64,000 nucleotides of DNA from DASREM01 sp035652095 (GTDB taxonomy: Bacteria; Acidobacteriota; Terriglobia; Terriglobales; Acidobacteriaceae): NCBI GenBank assembly GCA_035652095.1, contig DASREM010000013.1:62001-126000 (forward strand), given 5' to 3'. The position numbers and the translations under genes are program-made. Under the pieces are notes generated by a model. That model had not been told where the DNA came from. It searched no databases and was given only the letters and a program-made list of their open reading frames with translations. Shown here one piece after another: positions 7,479-16,444 of this stretch (positions are counted from its first letter, which is position 1; every line of letters begins with the position of its first letter).

Positions 7479-8727
7479 AGTTCAAACCCAGGCTGTTCTG
7501 TGAACGTCCCTGCGAACGTTGCTGCGAGGCCACGTAGCCGGTGATGTCTTGGTTGCGCGAGATGCGGACCCGCAATCCCCCGCCATAGGTTCGCGCGGAG
7601 AAGCTTCCGATCTGGTCTACCTGGGCGTACGTCTCACTGCCCACCCCAAATAAGAGGTTTCCCGAAATCGCTTTCCATATCGGAAACCCGAGCCTGGTTG
7701 AGCCCGAGGGGGTCCATTCCACGCCGGTCCCGGCAAAGCCGCTGCGCGCGCCCCGAACCGTAAGCGTCCAGGTCCAGTCGCGCGGAAGGTAGACGGTTGC
7801 GCTTCCGCCCGCGGCCAGCACGTGTGCCTCGCGGTACCAGAACCAGTGTTGCTGGTAGGCTGTTTCCAGCCCGCGAAAGAAAGGATTCTGAAAGCGGAAG
7901 CCGTGGCCCAACTCAAAGAAGGCTTCGCTCCTGGGAATCACGCCCTGATCCCGGGCCCCGGCTCCACCAGCGTTCAACCAACTGTCGCCATGGATTCGGA
8001 GCCCGATACTGGCTGTGCCCTTGGCCGCATTCTCTCCGAAGCGTTGATAGTGGTTCAGGCTGAAGTAAGTACTCCAGCGCAACGACCAGCGTGAACTTAA
8101 ACTGAACGATTGGCCTTGGGCCGCATCGGTGTAGTTGAAGGTGTCTATGTCCTCGCCCACGCGAAATTCATGGCGCGCTTCCCGGTCCGACTTGCTGAGC
8201 GCTTTCCGGGCTTCCTGATTTTCCGGATCAATGCCGAGCACCTGCTGGAACTGGCTACGCGCCTCCGCATCTCGTTCCAACACCAGCAGGACCTTCGCTC
8301 GCCGCAAAAGAACTTCCGGATCGGAAGCGGAGACTTGGCTTGCCCGATCAAGAACCCCAAGAGCTTCCCGCGCCCGGCCTTGCCAGAGCAGGACATCGGC
8401 GAGTCCGGCCATGATCTCCGCATCCGCCGGAGCTTCCTGCAGTACATAACGATATTCGGATTCTGCGTCGCTCCAGCGGCCGCTCCATGCCAGGATGCGT
8501 CCGCGCCATCCGTGAGCTTCGACATCGCCCGCAGATTGCTCGATGCGCCGGTTCACGGTCGCCAGCGCGGCCTCGAGTTGGCGTTGGGAAACCTGCTCGC
8601 GCATCTCGCGCTGCCAGTCCAGGGCCGCTGTCTGCGCATGTAATCCGGCACCCAGGAGCACCATGGCCAGCCAAAGAGATTGCCTGAGCAAGTTGGGGCT
8701 TGCCCGGACTGGATGGACAAATCGCAC
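7462..8727 (-). CDS. TPR plus YaiO-family outer-membrane beta-barrel protein
   Basis: The 421-residue protein starts at GTG and has a signal peptide (hydrophobic LWLAMVLLGAGLHAQ, about 18-32), about four TPR-like helical units to residue 175 (for example DVEAHGWRGRILAWSGRW), then a barrel of amphipathic strands ending in YGIHF. A C-terminal Phe is the usual outer-membrane assembly signal. YaiO-type domains are outer-membrane proteins, and periplasmic TPRs joined to a barrel recall PgaA/BcsC polysaccharide exporters. It is first in the operon with the HEAT protein and GT2 synthase. No PgaB-like deacetylase is adjacent. The export function is inferred from architecture and neighbours. Confidence 0.82.
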   Translation of the reverse strand: MRFVHPVRASPNLLRQSLWLAMVLLGAGLHAQTAALDWQREMREQVSQRQLEAALATVNRRIEQSAGDVEAHGWRGRILAWSGRWSDAESEYRYVLQEAPADAEIMAGLADVLLWQGRAREALGVLDRASQVSASDPEVLLRRAKVLLVLERDAEARSQFQQVLGIDPENQEARKALSKSDREARHEFRVGEDIDTFNYTDAAQGQSFSLSSRWSLRWSTYFSLNHYQRFGENAAKGTASIGLRIHGDSWLNAGGAGARDQGVIPRSEAFFELGHGFRFQNPFFRGLETAYQQHWFWYREAHVLAAGGSATVYLPRDWTWTLTVRGARSGFAGTGVEWTPSGSTRLGFPIWKAISGNLLFGVGSETYAQVDQIGSFSARTYGGGLRVRISRNQDITGYVASQQRSQGRSQNSLGLNYGIHF

Positions 8728-9053
8728 TCAAACACTCCGAGACGCCCTGGCCGGACGCTCACACTTCGGATCCATGCGCCTGAAAGGAACTAGCAGTTGC
8801 CCCTCCATCAGTGCGACCCGAAATCATGACAAACATCTTGTGTTTAAGCCACATTACGAATGGCCCAAGTCCAAAGTCAGGACGCAGTTTTCCAAGCGCG
8901 GGACAACAAACATAAGATCGGCGGGTATGCCTGCGGCATGAAGAACGAAGGAATTCCGTCCACACGTTCCTCGGGCGGAAAACCTATTGCCCGGGGGAAA
9001 CCGGTTCTAGAAAATTGAGCCGTGCGGCTCTTGGGGATCATCCTTCAGTGTGG
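8728..9053. other. divergent intergenic region between the YaiO-like and NAT genes
   Basis: About 325 bases that must hold promoters for both directions. I found no convincing -35/-10 pair, hairpin terminator or conserved small gene; short open frames here look random. Confidence 0.5.
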
Positions 9054-9815
9054 ATGCTGAGCTCCTCCGATTATCTCCGCCGCATCGCCTACTCCGGCCC
9101 GACCGACCCCTCGGCAGATACTCTCAAGCAGCTTCATCGCGCGCACCTGTTCCACGTCCCATTCGAGAATCTCGACATCGGCCTGAAACGGCCCATCGTC
9201 TGCGATCAATCCCGCTTCGTGGAGAAGATCGTTAACGAAAAACGCGGGGGTTTCTGCTACGAGATGAACGGGGCCTTCGCCTGGCTTTTGACGGAACTCG
9301 GATTCAAAGTCAGCTTCCTCTCCGCTCGGGTGGGCCGTGCCGACGGAAGCCTCGGTCCGGAGTTCGACCATTTAGCGCTTCGTGTCGATCTGGACCAGCC
9401 CTGGCTTGCCGACGTCGGATTCGGCGAGTCCTTCATGGATCCCCTGAGACTTGAACCCGGTATGGAGCAGGCCCAGGACAATGGCGTCTTCCGCATTCTT
9501 AAAGTGGACACAACATGGACGGTCGAGCGGAAAGGGCCACACCCGGACTGGAAAACCGAATATGCCTTCACCATGCTTCCGCGCCGTCTGGAGGACTTCA
9601 GCCAGATGTGCCACTACCACCAGACCTCGCCCGACTCGCACTTCACACAAAACAAGGTTTGCACTCTGGCCACCGCCGACGGCCGCACTACTCTCACCCC
9701 AGACAAACTGATCATTACCAGCAACGGGAACCGGGAAGAGCGTAAGGTGGAAACCGAGGAAGAATGGGTGAACACGCTGAAGAGCCGGTTCGGTGTAGTG
9801 CTGCCGCGCAAATGA
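9054..9815 (+). CDS. nat: arylamine N-acetyltransferase
   Basis: Transfers acetyl from acetyl-CoA to arylamines, hydrazines or related amines through a Cys-His-Asp triad. All three residues are visible: Cys68 in RGGFCYEMN, His106 in FDHLALR and Asp120 in LADVGFGE. The N-terminal HVPFENLDIG motif is also typical. ATG 9054 gives 253 residues, slightly short of the usual 265-285; a TTG at 9015 in frame would add 13 residues that look unlike the family. It stands alone, with rpsT convergent downstream and a shared hairpin between. Its physiological substrate cannot be read from the sequence. Confidence 0.93.
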   Translation: MLSSSDYLRRIAYSGPTDPSADTLKQLHRAHLFHVPFENLDIGLKRPIVCDQSRFVEKIVNEKRGGFCYEMNGAFAWLLTELGFKVSFLSARVGRADGSLGPEFDHLALRVDLDQPWLADVGFGESFMDPLRLEPGMEQAQDNGVFRILKVDTTWTVERKGPHPDWKTEYAFTMLPRRLEDFSQMCHYHQTSPDSHFTQNKVCTLATADGRTTLTPDKLIITSNGNREERKVETEEEWVNTLKSRFGVVLPRK

Positions 9816-9818
9816 AAA

Positions 9819-9841
9819 TGGCAGGCCGCTGGGGCCTGCCA
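9819..9841. terminator. hairpin shared by convergent nat and rpsT
   Basis: The arms GGCAGGCC (9820-9827) and GGCCTGCC (9833-9840) form a perfect 8-bp stem with a 5-base loop. On the minus strand ATTTTC follows, on the plus strand AATTGAAATT, so it may work in both directions although the T tracts are short. Confidence 0.6.
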
Positions 9842-9863
9842 ATTGAAATTCTTTCCGCCGCGC

Positions 9864-10127
9864 TTACTTCAGTGCATTCAAGCGCGCGCTCAGCCGCGAT
9901 TTGTAGCGCGACGCCGTATTCTCGTGAATGACGCCCTTCTGGATCGCCTTGTCAAGCGCCGAGACGGTCTCCCGGAACGTGGTCTGCGCGGCGTTCTTAT
10001 CGCCTTTGGCAAGGCTCTCGCGCAGTTCGCGCAGGGCGGTGCGTAGACGCGAGGTATTGGCCCGGTTGCGGGCGGTGCGTTTTTCGGTCTGACGGGCGCG
10101 CTTGAGCGCTGAAAAGTGGTTCGCCAT
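9864..10127 (-). CDS. rpsT: 30S ribosomal protein S20
   Basis: An 87-residue, very basic helical protein that binds 16S rRNA and is needed for small-subunit assembly. It shows the S20 pattern: MANHFSALKRARQTEKR at the start, RNRANTSRLRTALRELR in the first long helix, and the C-terminal KGVIHENTASRYKSRLSARL. The ATG is clear and the gene is single, with a sigma70-like promoter about 70 bases upstream and a hairpin after the stop. Confidence 0.97.
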   Translation of the reverse strand: MANHFSALKRARQTEKRTARNRANTSRLRTALRELRESLAKGDKNAAQTTFRETVSALDKAIQKGVIHENTASRYKSRLSARLNALK

Positions 10128-10197
10128 AGCTCTGCTTCGTTACCTTCGTTTCCTGGGGTTCTCTACAAAGAGATTTCCGGTAGGTACGGAATGGTCT

Positions 10198-10227
10198 ATT
10201 TTACGGGAGTAAGTAGCGGCAGGTCAA
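10198..10227 (-). promoter_or_regulatory. sigma70-type promoter of rpsT
   Basis: On the minus strand TTGACC (10227-10222) and TAAAAT (10203-10198) are separated by 18 bases. It would start transcription near 10190, leaving a leader of about 60 bases before rpsT. The -35 box lies within 10 bases of the divergent AAA+ gene start at 10234. Confidence 0.6.
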
Positions 10228-10233
10228 ACTGAT

Positions 10234-11826
10234 ATGGACAACACCCTCGACCGCCTGAAGGTCCTGCTCGATTCTTCCACGCCCATCGTGGTCATGGAAA
10301 CGGTCGAGGAGTCGCGCGCGACGCGCCTGGTGCGCGTGGCCTGCTCCGCATTGAACATCGCTGCTTTTGAGTGGTCCATCGCCACCGGCCTCACCCGTTG
10401 TGGCGCCGCAGCCTCGGAGTCATTCGACAGCGGAGCTTTTCCTGCCGGCGGCTACCGGACGGGCGAAGCGCACGCGGAAGATAATGCCAAGGCCATCTAC
10501 AACAGCCGGGAGCCCTCCCAGATGCTCGCCAATCTGGAAGGGATCTCGATTGAGGCTGCCTTCATCCTGAAAGACCTGCACCGCCATATGGACGATCCTG
10601 TTGTGGTCCGCCGCCTGCGCGATGTTGGTCAGACCTTCGCCGCTAACCGCCGCACCGTGGTTCTGACCGCTCCCAAGATTGCCATCCCGCCGGAACTTGC
10701 CAGCCTGGTCGAGTTCGTCGAGCTTCCTTTGCCGGACCGGCAGCGTCTTCGCCAGATCATTGATGAAGTCCTGGTTCGGGTCTCGAAGACCCATACTCTG
10801 CAGCGCAAGCTCGATCCCGCAGGAATGGATTCGCTTGCCGAAAGCCTGCGCGGGCTGACCGAGGAAGCTGCAGAACGGACCATCTCGCAAGCCCTGGTGC
10901 GCCGCTATGCCCTTAGCCCTGAGACCATCACCGACGTGCAGGAAGCCAAGAAAGTTCTGCTCCGGCGATCCGAGATGCTCGATTTCATCCCGGTGTCCGA
11001 GACTCTCGGCGAGGTTGGTGGCCTCGACAACTTGAAGCACTGGCTCGGCCAGCGTCGCGGAACCTGGGAAGAGTCTGCTCGTCAGTTCGGATTGGACGCA
11101 CCGAAAGGCCTGATCATCCTCGGCGTTCAGGGCTGCGGCAAGAGCATGTGTGCCCGCGCCATCGCCGGGGAATGGAAGTTGCCGCTCGTCAAGTTCGACA
11201 CTGCCGCAATCTACGACAAGTACATTGGCGAGACCGAGAAGCGTATACAGAAGGTCTTCGAGGTAGCAGAGGGACTCGCGCCCTGCATCTTGTGGATTGA
11301 CGAACTGGAGAAAGTCTTTGCCGGCAGCGGGCCCGACTCCGCCTCCGTCGATGCCGGAGTCTCATCACGATTGCTGGCCTCGTTCCTGTCCTGGATGCAG
11401 GACCGCAAGGCCCCGGTCTTCGTGGCGGCCACGTGCAACAACGTGAATGCCTTGCCGCCCGAGTTGATTCGCAAGGGCCGCTTCGACGAATTGTTCTTCG
11501 TGGATTTGCCGACCCAGCCAGAGCGCAAGCAGATCTTTGCCATCCAGCTTGCCAAGAGAAAGAGAAACGCAATTCAGTTCGACCTGGATCGCATTGCCGC
11601 AGCGGCGAAGGGCTTCTCGGGCGCCGAGATTGACGCGGCGGTGCAGGGGGCTCTCTACGCTGCGTTCGCCAGAAAACAAGAGTTGACGACCCAGGCGCTG
11701 CTGGATGCGCTGAAGACTACAGTTCCACTGTCCACCACGCGGGCGGAAGAGATTGAAACACTCCGCGACTGGGCGCGCACTCGCGCCGTTCCCGCGTCGG
11801 CAAGTGCTCAGGCCGAGGGCGCCTAG
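10234..11826 (+). CDS. Ycf46-like AAA+ ATPase
   Basis: A 530-residue ATPase with an N-terminal domain of about 250 residues and one C-terminal AAA+ module. Walker A is GVQGCGKS (297-304), Walker B is CILWIDELEK (351-360), and an arginine-finger region follows in ELIRKGRFDELF. Both the N-terminal domain (including LKDLHRHM) and the AAA part match the Ycf46 group of plastids and cyanobacteria, where a role in CO2 use has been proposed; in heterotrophs the function is unknown. It is monocistronic, with its start just beyond the divergent rpsT promoter. Confidence 0.85.
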   Translation: MDNTLDRLKVLLDSSTPIVVMETVEESRATRLVRVACSALNIAAFEWSIATGLTRCGAAASESFDSGAFPAGGYRTGEAHAEDNAKAIYNSREPSQMLANLEGISIEAAFILKDLHRHMDDPVVVRRLRDVGQTFAANRRTVVLTAPKIAIPPELASLVEFVELPLPDRQRLRQIIDEVLVRVSKTHTLQRKLDPAGMDSLAESLRGLTEEAAERTISQALVRRYALSPETITDVQEAKKVLLRRSEMLDFIPVSETLGEVGGLDNLKHWLGQRRGTWEESARQFGLDAPKGLIILGVQGCGKSMCARAIAGEWKLPLVKFDTAAIYDKYIGETEKRIQKVFEVAEGLAPCILWIDELEKVFAGSGPDSASVDAGVSSRLLASFLSWMQDRKAPVFVAATCNNVNALPPELIRKGRFDELFFVDLPTQPERKQIFAIQLAKRKRNAIQFDLDRIAAAAKGFSGAEIDAAVQGALYAAFARKQELTTQALLDALKTTVPLSTTRAEEIETLRDWARTRAVPASASAQAEGA

Positions 11827-11913
11827 ACTCAGAAGTGCCGGGGCGGTTCAGATGGTCCCCACGCTGTGCTAGGCTGCTTTCACGCTACCCGTCAACTCCC
11901 CTGGAGGTGCCCC

Positions 11914-13110
11914 ATGCGCAGCTACTCCGCCTTCCTCTCCGTGTTCCTGTTAAGCGCAGCTTTATCCGCTCAAACCTGCAGCAGCATGAGCCTTGGCCGG
12001 GGCGCCAGCCTCAATGGATTCATTCCATTTCCCGCGGACAACGCCTGGAACCAGGACATCAGCAGTTCACCCGTCGATCCCAACTCCGATGCCATCATCA
12101 ACTTCATTGGATCCACAACTCCGTTGCATCCCGACTTCGGTGCAGGCCTTTACTCCGGCTCAACCATCGGCATTCCCTACGTTGTGGTCAGCGGCTCTCC
12201 TTTTGTGAATATCAACTTCACGGCCTACGGCGATGAAAGCGATCCCGGCCCGATGCCGGTTCCCAGAAACGCGCCCATCGAAGGCTACCCCAAGCCGGGC
12301 AGCGGGGACCGTCACGTGCTTGTCCTCGACCGCGATAACTGCTGGCTCTACGAGTTGTACTCGTCGTATCCGCTGAAGAATGGAAACTGGAATGTTGCCT
12401 CCGCGGCGGTTTGGGACCTGCTGGCCGACGATCAGCGGCCCTACACCTGGACGTCCGCCGATGCCGCTGGCCTGCCCATCTTTCCCGGCCTCGCCCGCTA
12501 CGACGAGGTGGCCAGTGGCGCCATCAAGCATGCGTTGCGCTACACCTTGCAATACACCCAGGCCGCATTTACTCCTCCGGCTTCGCACTGGGCTTCGAAT
12601 TCCACCAACTCTCTCGCCGCTCCGATGGGAATGCGCATGCGCTTGAAATCGAGCTTCGACATCTCCAGTTACCCGCCGCAGGCAAAGACCATCCTGGCAG
12701 CACTCCAGAAGTATGGGATGATCATGGCCGACAACGGCAGTTCCATGTACATCAGCGGCGACCCCGACAACCGCTGGAACAATGACGATCTCTCCACCCT
12801 CAAGCAAGTGCCGGCCTCGGCGTTCGAAGTGGTTCTGATCAGTCCGCTCTACACGCAAAACAATGTGCCGCAGGGACAGAACCCGGCCATCACCAGCTTT
12901 ACCGCCAACCCTCCGGTGGTTCCTCCAGGAACTCCGGTTACGCTGAGTTGGGCCAGCACCGGCACTTTGTATTCGATCGTATCGCCCGCGATCGGTGCTG
13001 TTCGCGGAACAAGCGCAGTTGTTACCCCGGCCAAGACCACCACCTACACCCTGTTCGCCACCAATCAATTTGGACGTTCCACGGCTACGGTTACTGTGAC
13101 GGTTCAGTAG
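11914..13110 (+). CDS. secreted protein with C-terminal Ig-like domain (function unknown)
   Basis: The 398-residue protein has a clear signal peptide (MRSYSAFLSVFLLSAALSAQ). The mature part begins near GFIPFPADNAWNQDIS and includes a DRDNCWLYELY segment, then HALRYT, HWAS and MGMRMRLK segments. The last 80 residues (PAITSFTANPPVVPPGTPVTL, then ATVTVTV) form an Ig-like beta-sandwich often found on secreted acidobacterial proteins. ATG 11914 follows GGAGG with 6 bases spacing, which settles the start against an upstream GTG. I do not recognise the main domain and assign no activity. Confidence 0.75.
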   Translation: MRSYSAFLSVFLLSAALSAQTCSSMSLGRGASLNGFIPFPADNAWNQDISSSPVDPNSDAIINFIGSTTPLHPDFGAGLYSGSTIGIPYVVVSGSPFVNINFTAYGDESDPGPMPVPRNAPIEGYPKPGSGDRHVLVLDRDNCWLYELYSSYPLKNGNWNVASAAVWDLLADDQRPYTWTSADAAGLPIFPGLARYDEVASGAIKHALRYTLQYTQAAFTPPASHWASNSTNSLAAPMGMRMRLKSSFDISSYPPQAKTILAALQKYGMIMADNGSSMYISGDPDNRWNNDDLSTLKQVPASAFEVVLISPLYTQNNVPQGQNPAITSFTANPPVVPPGTPVTLSWASTGTLYSIVSPAIGAVRGTSAVVTPAKTTTYTLFATNQFGRSTATVTVTVQ

Positions 13111-13536
13111 ATTCCTCCAACTTCGGGAAATCAGGGATGATAGGCGAGATGCTGCAACACTGGCCTCGCCTACATCCATGATGCGACTTGTACCAGCGGG
13201 ATTCGTGCCGCGACCCCAGGTAATCCGGGTACCGACGAGGCCTCCTTTGAACCGGGCCACTATGGGTTTGTCCCCCGGAAGCCGCAACCTCCCTGCGCAA
13301 TCATTGATTCTGAGGAATAGGCATCGAACCGCCATTGACTCCCATCTAAGGGCAGGTTAGGCTTACCTCAATGGCAGTTGCTTGCACCTCGGTGACGAGC
13401 ACCTCGGCTGGTTCCATCTCCACCCAGAATCATCGTTCTTGCGCAAAGCCCCGGAGCTTGGCCTTGCCTTGCGTAAACCTCCTGCCGAGTTTTACTTATC
13501 GAGGAAGGGCGAAAAGGCCCTCCCGCTAAGGAGTGA
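13111..13536. other. intergenic region before phoH
   Basis: About 425 bases between the secreted-protein stop and the phoH ATG. It contains a direct repeat of GCACCTCGG and, just before phoH, a GC-rich hairpin-prone segment followed by AAGGAG (the phoH ribosome site). I saw no tRNA, small RNA signature or credible gene; a small RNA cannot be excluded. Confidence 0.45.
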
Positions 13537-14589
13537 ATGAAGAAGAGCATCGATATCAGTTCGAATATAGAGACCCTGTTCGGCACGCGCGACGAGAATC
13601 TGCACGTGCTGGAAGATGGACTGAATGTCACCATTGACCTGCGGTCCGATTCGATTGAACTGGAAGGCTCGCCGCAAGACGTCGCCCGTGCCGAGCAGAT
13701 CTTTGCGGATTACGACTACCTGCAGCGTTCCGGGTTCACCTTCCACAACGGCGATTTGAACAGCATGCTGCGGATCGTGATGAGCGATCCGAAGACCACG
13801 CTGCGCGGTCTGGCTGAGGCCGGGCGGCAGCGCTCGTTCGGTCGCCGTACGGTTCAACCCAAGAGCGCCAATCAGCGGCGCTACGTTGACGCCATCGAGA
13901 GCCACGACATGGTCTTCGGCATCGGTCCCGCCGGAACCGGCAAGACTTACCTGGCTGTCGCGATGGCCATCTCCGCGCTCGTTGCCAAGCGTGTGAACCG
14001 CATTATCCTGGCCCGCCCTGCGGTCGAGGCGGGAGAGCGCCTCGGCTTCTTGCCCGGCACCCTGCAGGACAAAATCGATCCTTATCTGCGGCCGCTCTAC
14101 GACGCGCTCTACGACATGCTGGATCCGGAGAAGGTGGACCGCTACCTGGAGAAGAACGTCATTGAGATCGCCCCCATCGCCTTCATGCGGGGCCGCACCT
14201 TGAACGACTCCTTCGTGATTCTCGACGAAGCCCAGAACACCACCTCCGAGCAAATGAAGATGTTCGTGACACGGCTGGGCTTCAATTCGAAGGCGGTGAT
14301 TACCGGCGACGTCACCCAGATTGACCTTCCCACGGCGCGGCGCAGCGGGCTTCTGGAAGCGGTCGAGATCCTGAAAAACGTGGAAGGGCTGACCTTCGTT
14401 CACTTCAACGAGGCGGACGTGGTCCGGCACGCCCTGGTTCAACGAATCATCCGTGCTTATGACGAGCACAAGAATCGAACTGCGGAAGACCAACTCTCTT
14501 TGCTGGAGTCCAGGATGCCGGGTAACGGAAAGACTGCCGCGCTACCGCCTCCGGTTCAGCCAGGCCCCGCTCCCGCCATCGAAGAATAA
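13537..14589 (+). CDS. phoH: PhoH family ATPase (YbeZ type)
   Basis: A 350-residue P-loop NTPase of the PhoH/YbeZ group, linked to RNA metabolism and to YbeY. An N-terminal KH-like part (about 10-90) precedes the ATPase core with Walker A GPAGTGKT (about 130-137) and the Walker B-like FVILDEAQNTT; the TGDVTQIDLP sensor segment is also present. The start follows AAGGAG with 5 bases spacing. It opens the conserved ybeZ-ybeY-ybeX order, here followed by era, which supports a shared role in rRNA maturation and ribosome quality control. Confidence 0.93.
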   Translation: MKKSIDISSNIETLFGTRDENLHVLEDGLNVTIDLRSDSIELEGSPQDVARAEQIFADYDYLQRSGFTFHNGDLNSMLRIVMSDPKTTLRGLAEAGRQRSFGRRTVQPKSANQRRYVDAIESHDMVFGIGPAGTGKTYLAVAMAISALVAKRVNRIILARPAVEAGERLGFLPGTLQDKIDPYLRPLYDALYDMLDPEKVDRYLEKNVIEIAPIAFMRGRTLNDSFVILDEAQNTTSEQMKMFVTRLGFNSKAVITGDVTQIDLPTARRSGLLEAVEILKNVEGLTFVHFNEADVVRHALVQRIIRAYDEHKNRTAEDQLSLLESRMPGNGKTAALPPPVQPGPAPAIEE

Positions 14590-14630
14590 ACAACTGCTTC
14601 ACAGGAGGCCGCGGATGGCCTCTGTTTATA

Positions 14631-15152
14631 TTGAGGACACGAATATTGATCATTGCTCGCAAGCGGGTTCCGGGATTAAGTGACGCAGCCCTTTCCCGCT
14701 TCGTACGTCGCGCCGGAAAGGCGGCCGGGCTCGCAGGCACGGTGAACGTATTGCTGACCAATAGCATCGAGTTGCGCTCCTTAAATAGCCGCTTCAGGAA
14801 CAAGGACAAATCGACCGACGTCCTCTCTTTTCCCGTCCCGGCGGAATTGCGGCCGAAATTTGCCGGAGAACTCGCCATCTCGGTAGACATCGCCGCCCGC
14901 AATGCGCGGGAATTGGGACACTCAGCGGCGAACGAAATCAAGATTCTGACTCTGCACGGACTACTTCATCTCGCGGGATACGATCACGAGCAGGACCGGG
15001 GCGAAATGGCGCAAACTGAGCTGCGCCTGCGGAGAGCCTTTCGCTTGCCGGGCGGTCTGATTGAACGCGCCGCAAGCGCGCCTGCTGGGAGGTCCCGCCC
15101 ACTTGCGCGTCCCAGAAAGCGGGAAGAAGCAGGCCGCATGAAAGTCAGGTAA
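14631..15152 (+). CDS. ybeY: endoribonuclease YbeY
   Basis: A metal-dependent RNase that matures 16S rRNA 3' ends. The zinc-binding H-x3-H-x5-H motif is complete (His109, His113, His119 in HGLLHLAGYDH), preceded by the conserved KDKSTDVLSFP. The 173-residue length includes a basic C-terminal tail of about 30 residues beyond the usual end. The start is uncertain: the frame begins at TTG 14631 with no ribosome site, while a strong AGGAGG serves ATG 14615 in a different frame, whose 22-codon ORF overlaps the ybeY beginning. The gene could use TTG, be coupled to this short leader, or carry an N-terminal frameshift. Confidence 0.9.
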   Translation: MRTRILIIARKRVPGLSDAALSRFVRRAGKAAGLAGTVNVLLTNSIELRSLNSRFRNKDKSTDVLSFPVPAELRPKFAGELAISVDIAARNARELGHSAANEIKILTLHGLLHLAGYDHEQDRGEMAQTELRLRRAFRLPGGLIERAASAPAGRSRPLARPRKREEAGRMKVR

Positions 15153-15162
15153 GCTGACGACG

Positions 15163-16431
15163 ATGAACTATGCCATCGCAGTCGCGGTCATGCTGCTGCT
15201 TGGGCTGCTGACGCTGGTGTCCTACGTGGATCGTCTTTACGCCGAGATTGGCAAATTCCTCTCCCGTGAATTCCAGGACAACATTGATAGTTTCGAGCAT
15301 GAGGTAGAACCCCGCCTTGCGGTCGGTCGCGACCGCGCCTCGCTCTCCATGGCTGTGCTGACGCAATTGTGCACGGCAGCCATTGCAATGTTGGTCGGCT
15401 TTAGCGTTTTTCGTGATCGTACCTGGACGATCCACGAGATTTTGCAGGCGACTCTCACCCTGATCCTGATCATCATCATCTTCCAGCGTTTTCTACCCTT
15501 CGTGTTCTTCTCGCGCACCAAGGGACATTGGGTGAAGAATTGGACCTTATTGCTGAAAATCCTGATTTACCTGGTCATGCCGGTCACGCTGGTATTGGGA
15601 TTCCTGCAATCGGTGGCGGCGCTGACCAAGGAACACGCCGACGAGAAACCGGAGACGCAAGCCGAGGCCGTGGATGCACTCATCGAAGCGGGACAGGAAG
15701 AGGGTATTCTCGACGAGAGCAATCGCGATCTCATCCAGTCGGTTGTCGAGTTCAGCGAGAAGACCGTCCGGGATGCGATGAAGGCGCGTCCGGATATTGT
15801 GGCCGTGCCGGTCAATACCACGGTCGAGCAGATTATCGAGTTGCTGAAGAACCGGCCCTTCTCGCGAGTTCCCGTTTACGAGGGAACCATTCACAACATC
15901 AAGGGCATTCTCCACGCCCAGGACGTACTGCAGGTGCCGGACACCGAGGCCCGCGCCCGGACCGTGGATACGCTCATGCGCAAGGACGTCTATTTCGTGC
16001 CCGAAAGCAAGTCCGGCGCCGACTTGTTGCGTGAGATGCAGCGCAACAATATTCGTATGGCGATGGTAGTGGACGAATACGGCGGGGTTGCGGGACTGGT
16101 CACCATCGAAGATCTGATTGAAGAGATCGTGGGCGAAATCGGGGATGAACATGAAAAAGGCGAAGTCGTCCGCGAGAGCGATCATTCCTACCTGGTGCCT
16201 GGAAACATGGATGTAGATCGCCTGGACGAACTGTTCGGGATGCGCCCGGAAGGAAAGGAATCGGCCACCATCGCCGGCCTGGTCAGCGAAATGGCAGGAC
16301 GGATTCCGCAGCGTGGTGAAGTGATCGAGGAGGATGGGTTACGCTTTGAAGTGCTGCAATCCACCCAGCGCCGCGTGGAGCGCGTCAGGGTTTCGGCGAC
16401 GCACCCAAGACAGATGAAACTGATCGAATAG
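15163..16431 (+). CDS. CorC/HlyC-type transporter-associated protein with CBS pair
   Basis: The 422-residue protein has a divergent membrane N-terminus with helices near 1-20, 65-82, 90-112 and 125-150, then two CBS domains (about 205-330, including RDAMKARPDIVAVP and MRKDVYFVPES) and a C-terminal CorC_HlyC domain (about 345-415). The loop DEYGGVAGLVTIEDLIEEIVGE is the family signature. YbeX/CorC proteins are tied to Mg2+/Co2+ efflux and, through their place beside ybeY and ybeZ, to ribosome metabolism. It lies 10 bases after ybeY and 13 before era. The membrane part is less DUF21-like than in the paralogue at 38.6 kb. Confidence 0.88.
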   Translation: MNYAIAVAVMLLLGLLTLVSYVDRLYAEIGKFLSREFQDNIDSFEHEVEPRLAVGRDRASLSMAVLTQLCTAAIAMLVGFSVFRDRTWTIHEILQATLTLILIIIIFQRFLPFVFFSRTKGHWVKNWTLLLKILIYLVMPVTLVLGFLQSVAALTKEHADEKPETQAEAVDALIEAGQEEGILDESNRDLIQSVVEFSEKTVRDAMKARPDIVAVPVNTTVEQIIELLKNRPFSRVPVYEGTIHNIKGILHAQDVLQVPDTEARARTVDTLMRKDVYFVPESKSGADLLREMQRNNIRMAMVVDEYGGVAGLVTIEDLIEEIVGEIGDEHEKGEVVRESDHSYLVPGNMDVDRLDELFGMRPEGKESATIAGLVSEMAGRIPQRGEVIEEDGLRFEVLQSTQRRVERVRVSATHPRQMKLIE

Positions 16432-16444
16432 CATTCACCTATTT

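Noticed and set aside
13178..13360. 60-codon plus-strand frame before phoH
   Set aside because: No ribosome site, composition unlike a gene and no recognisable pattern.
15163..16431. Hemolysin annotation for the CBS-containing membrane proteins here and at 38591
   Set aside because: The HlyC/TlyC name is historical; the domains point to cation-transport-associated CNNM/CorC proteins.
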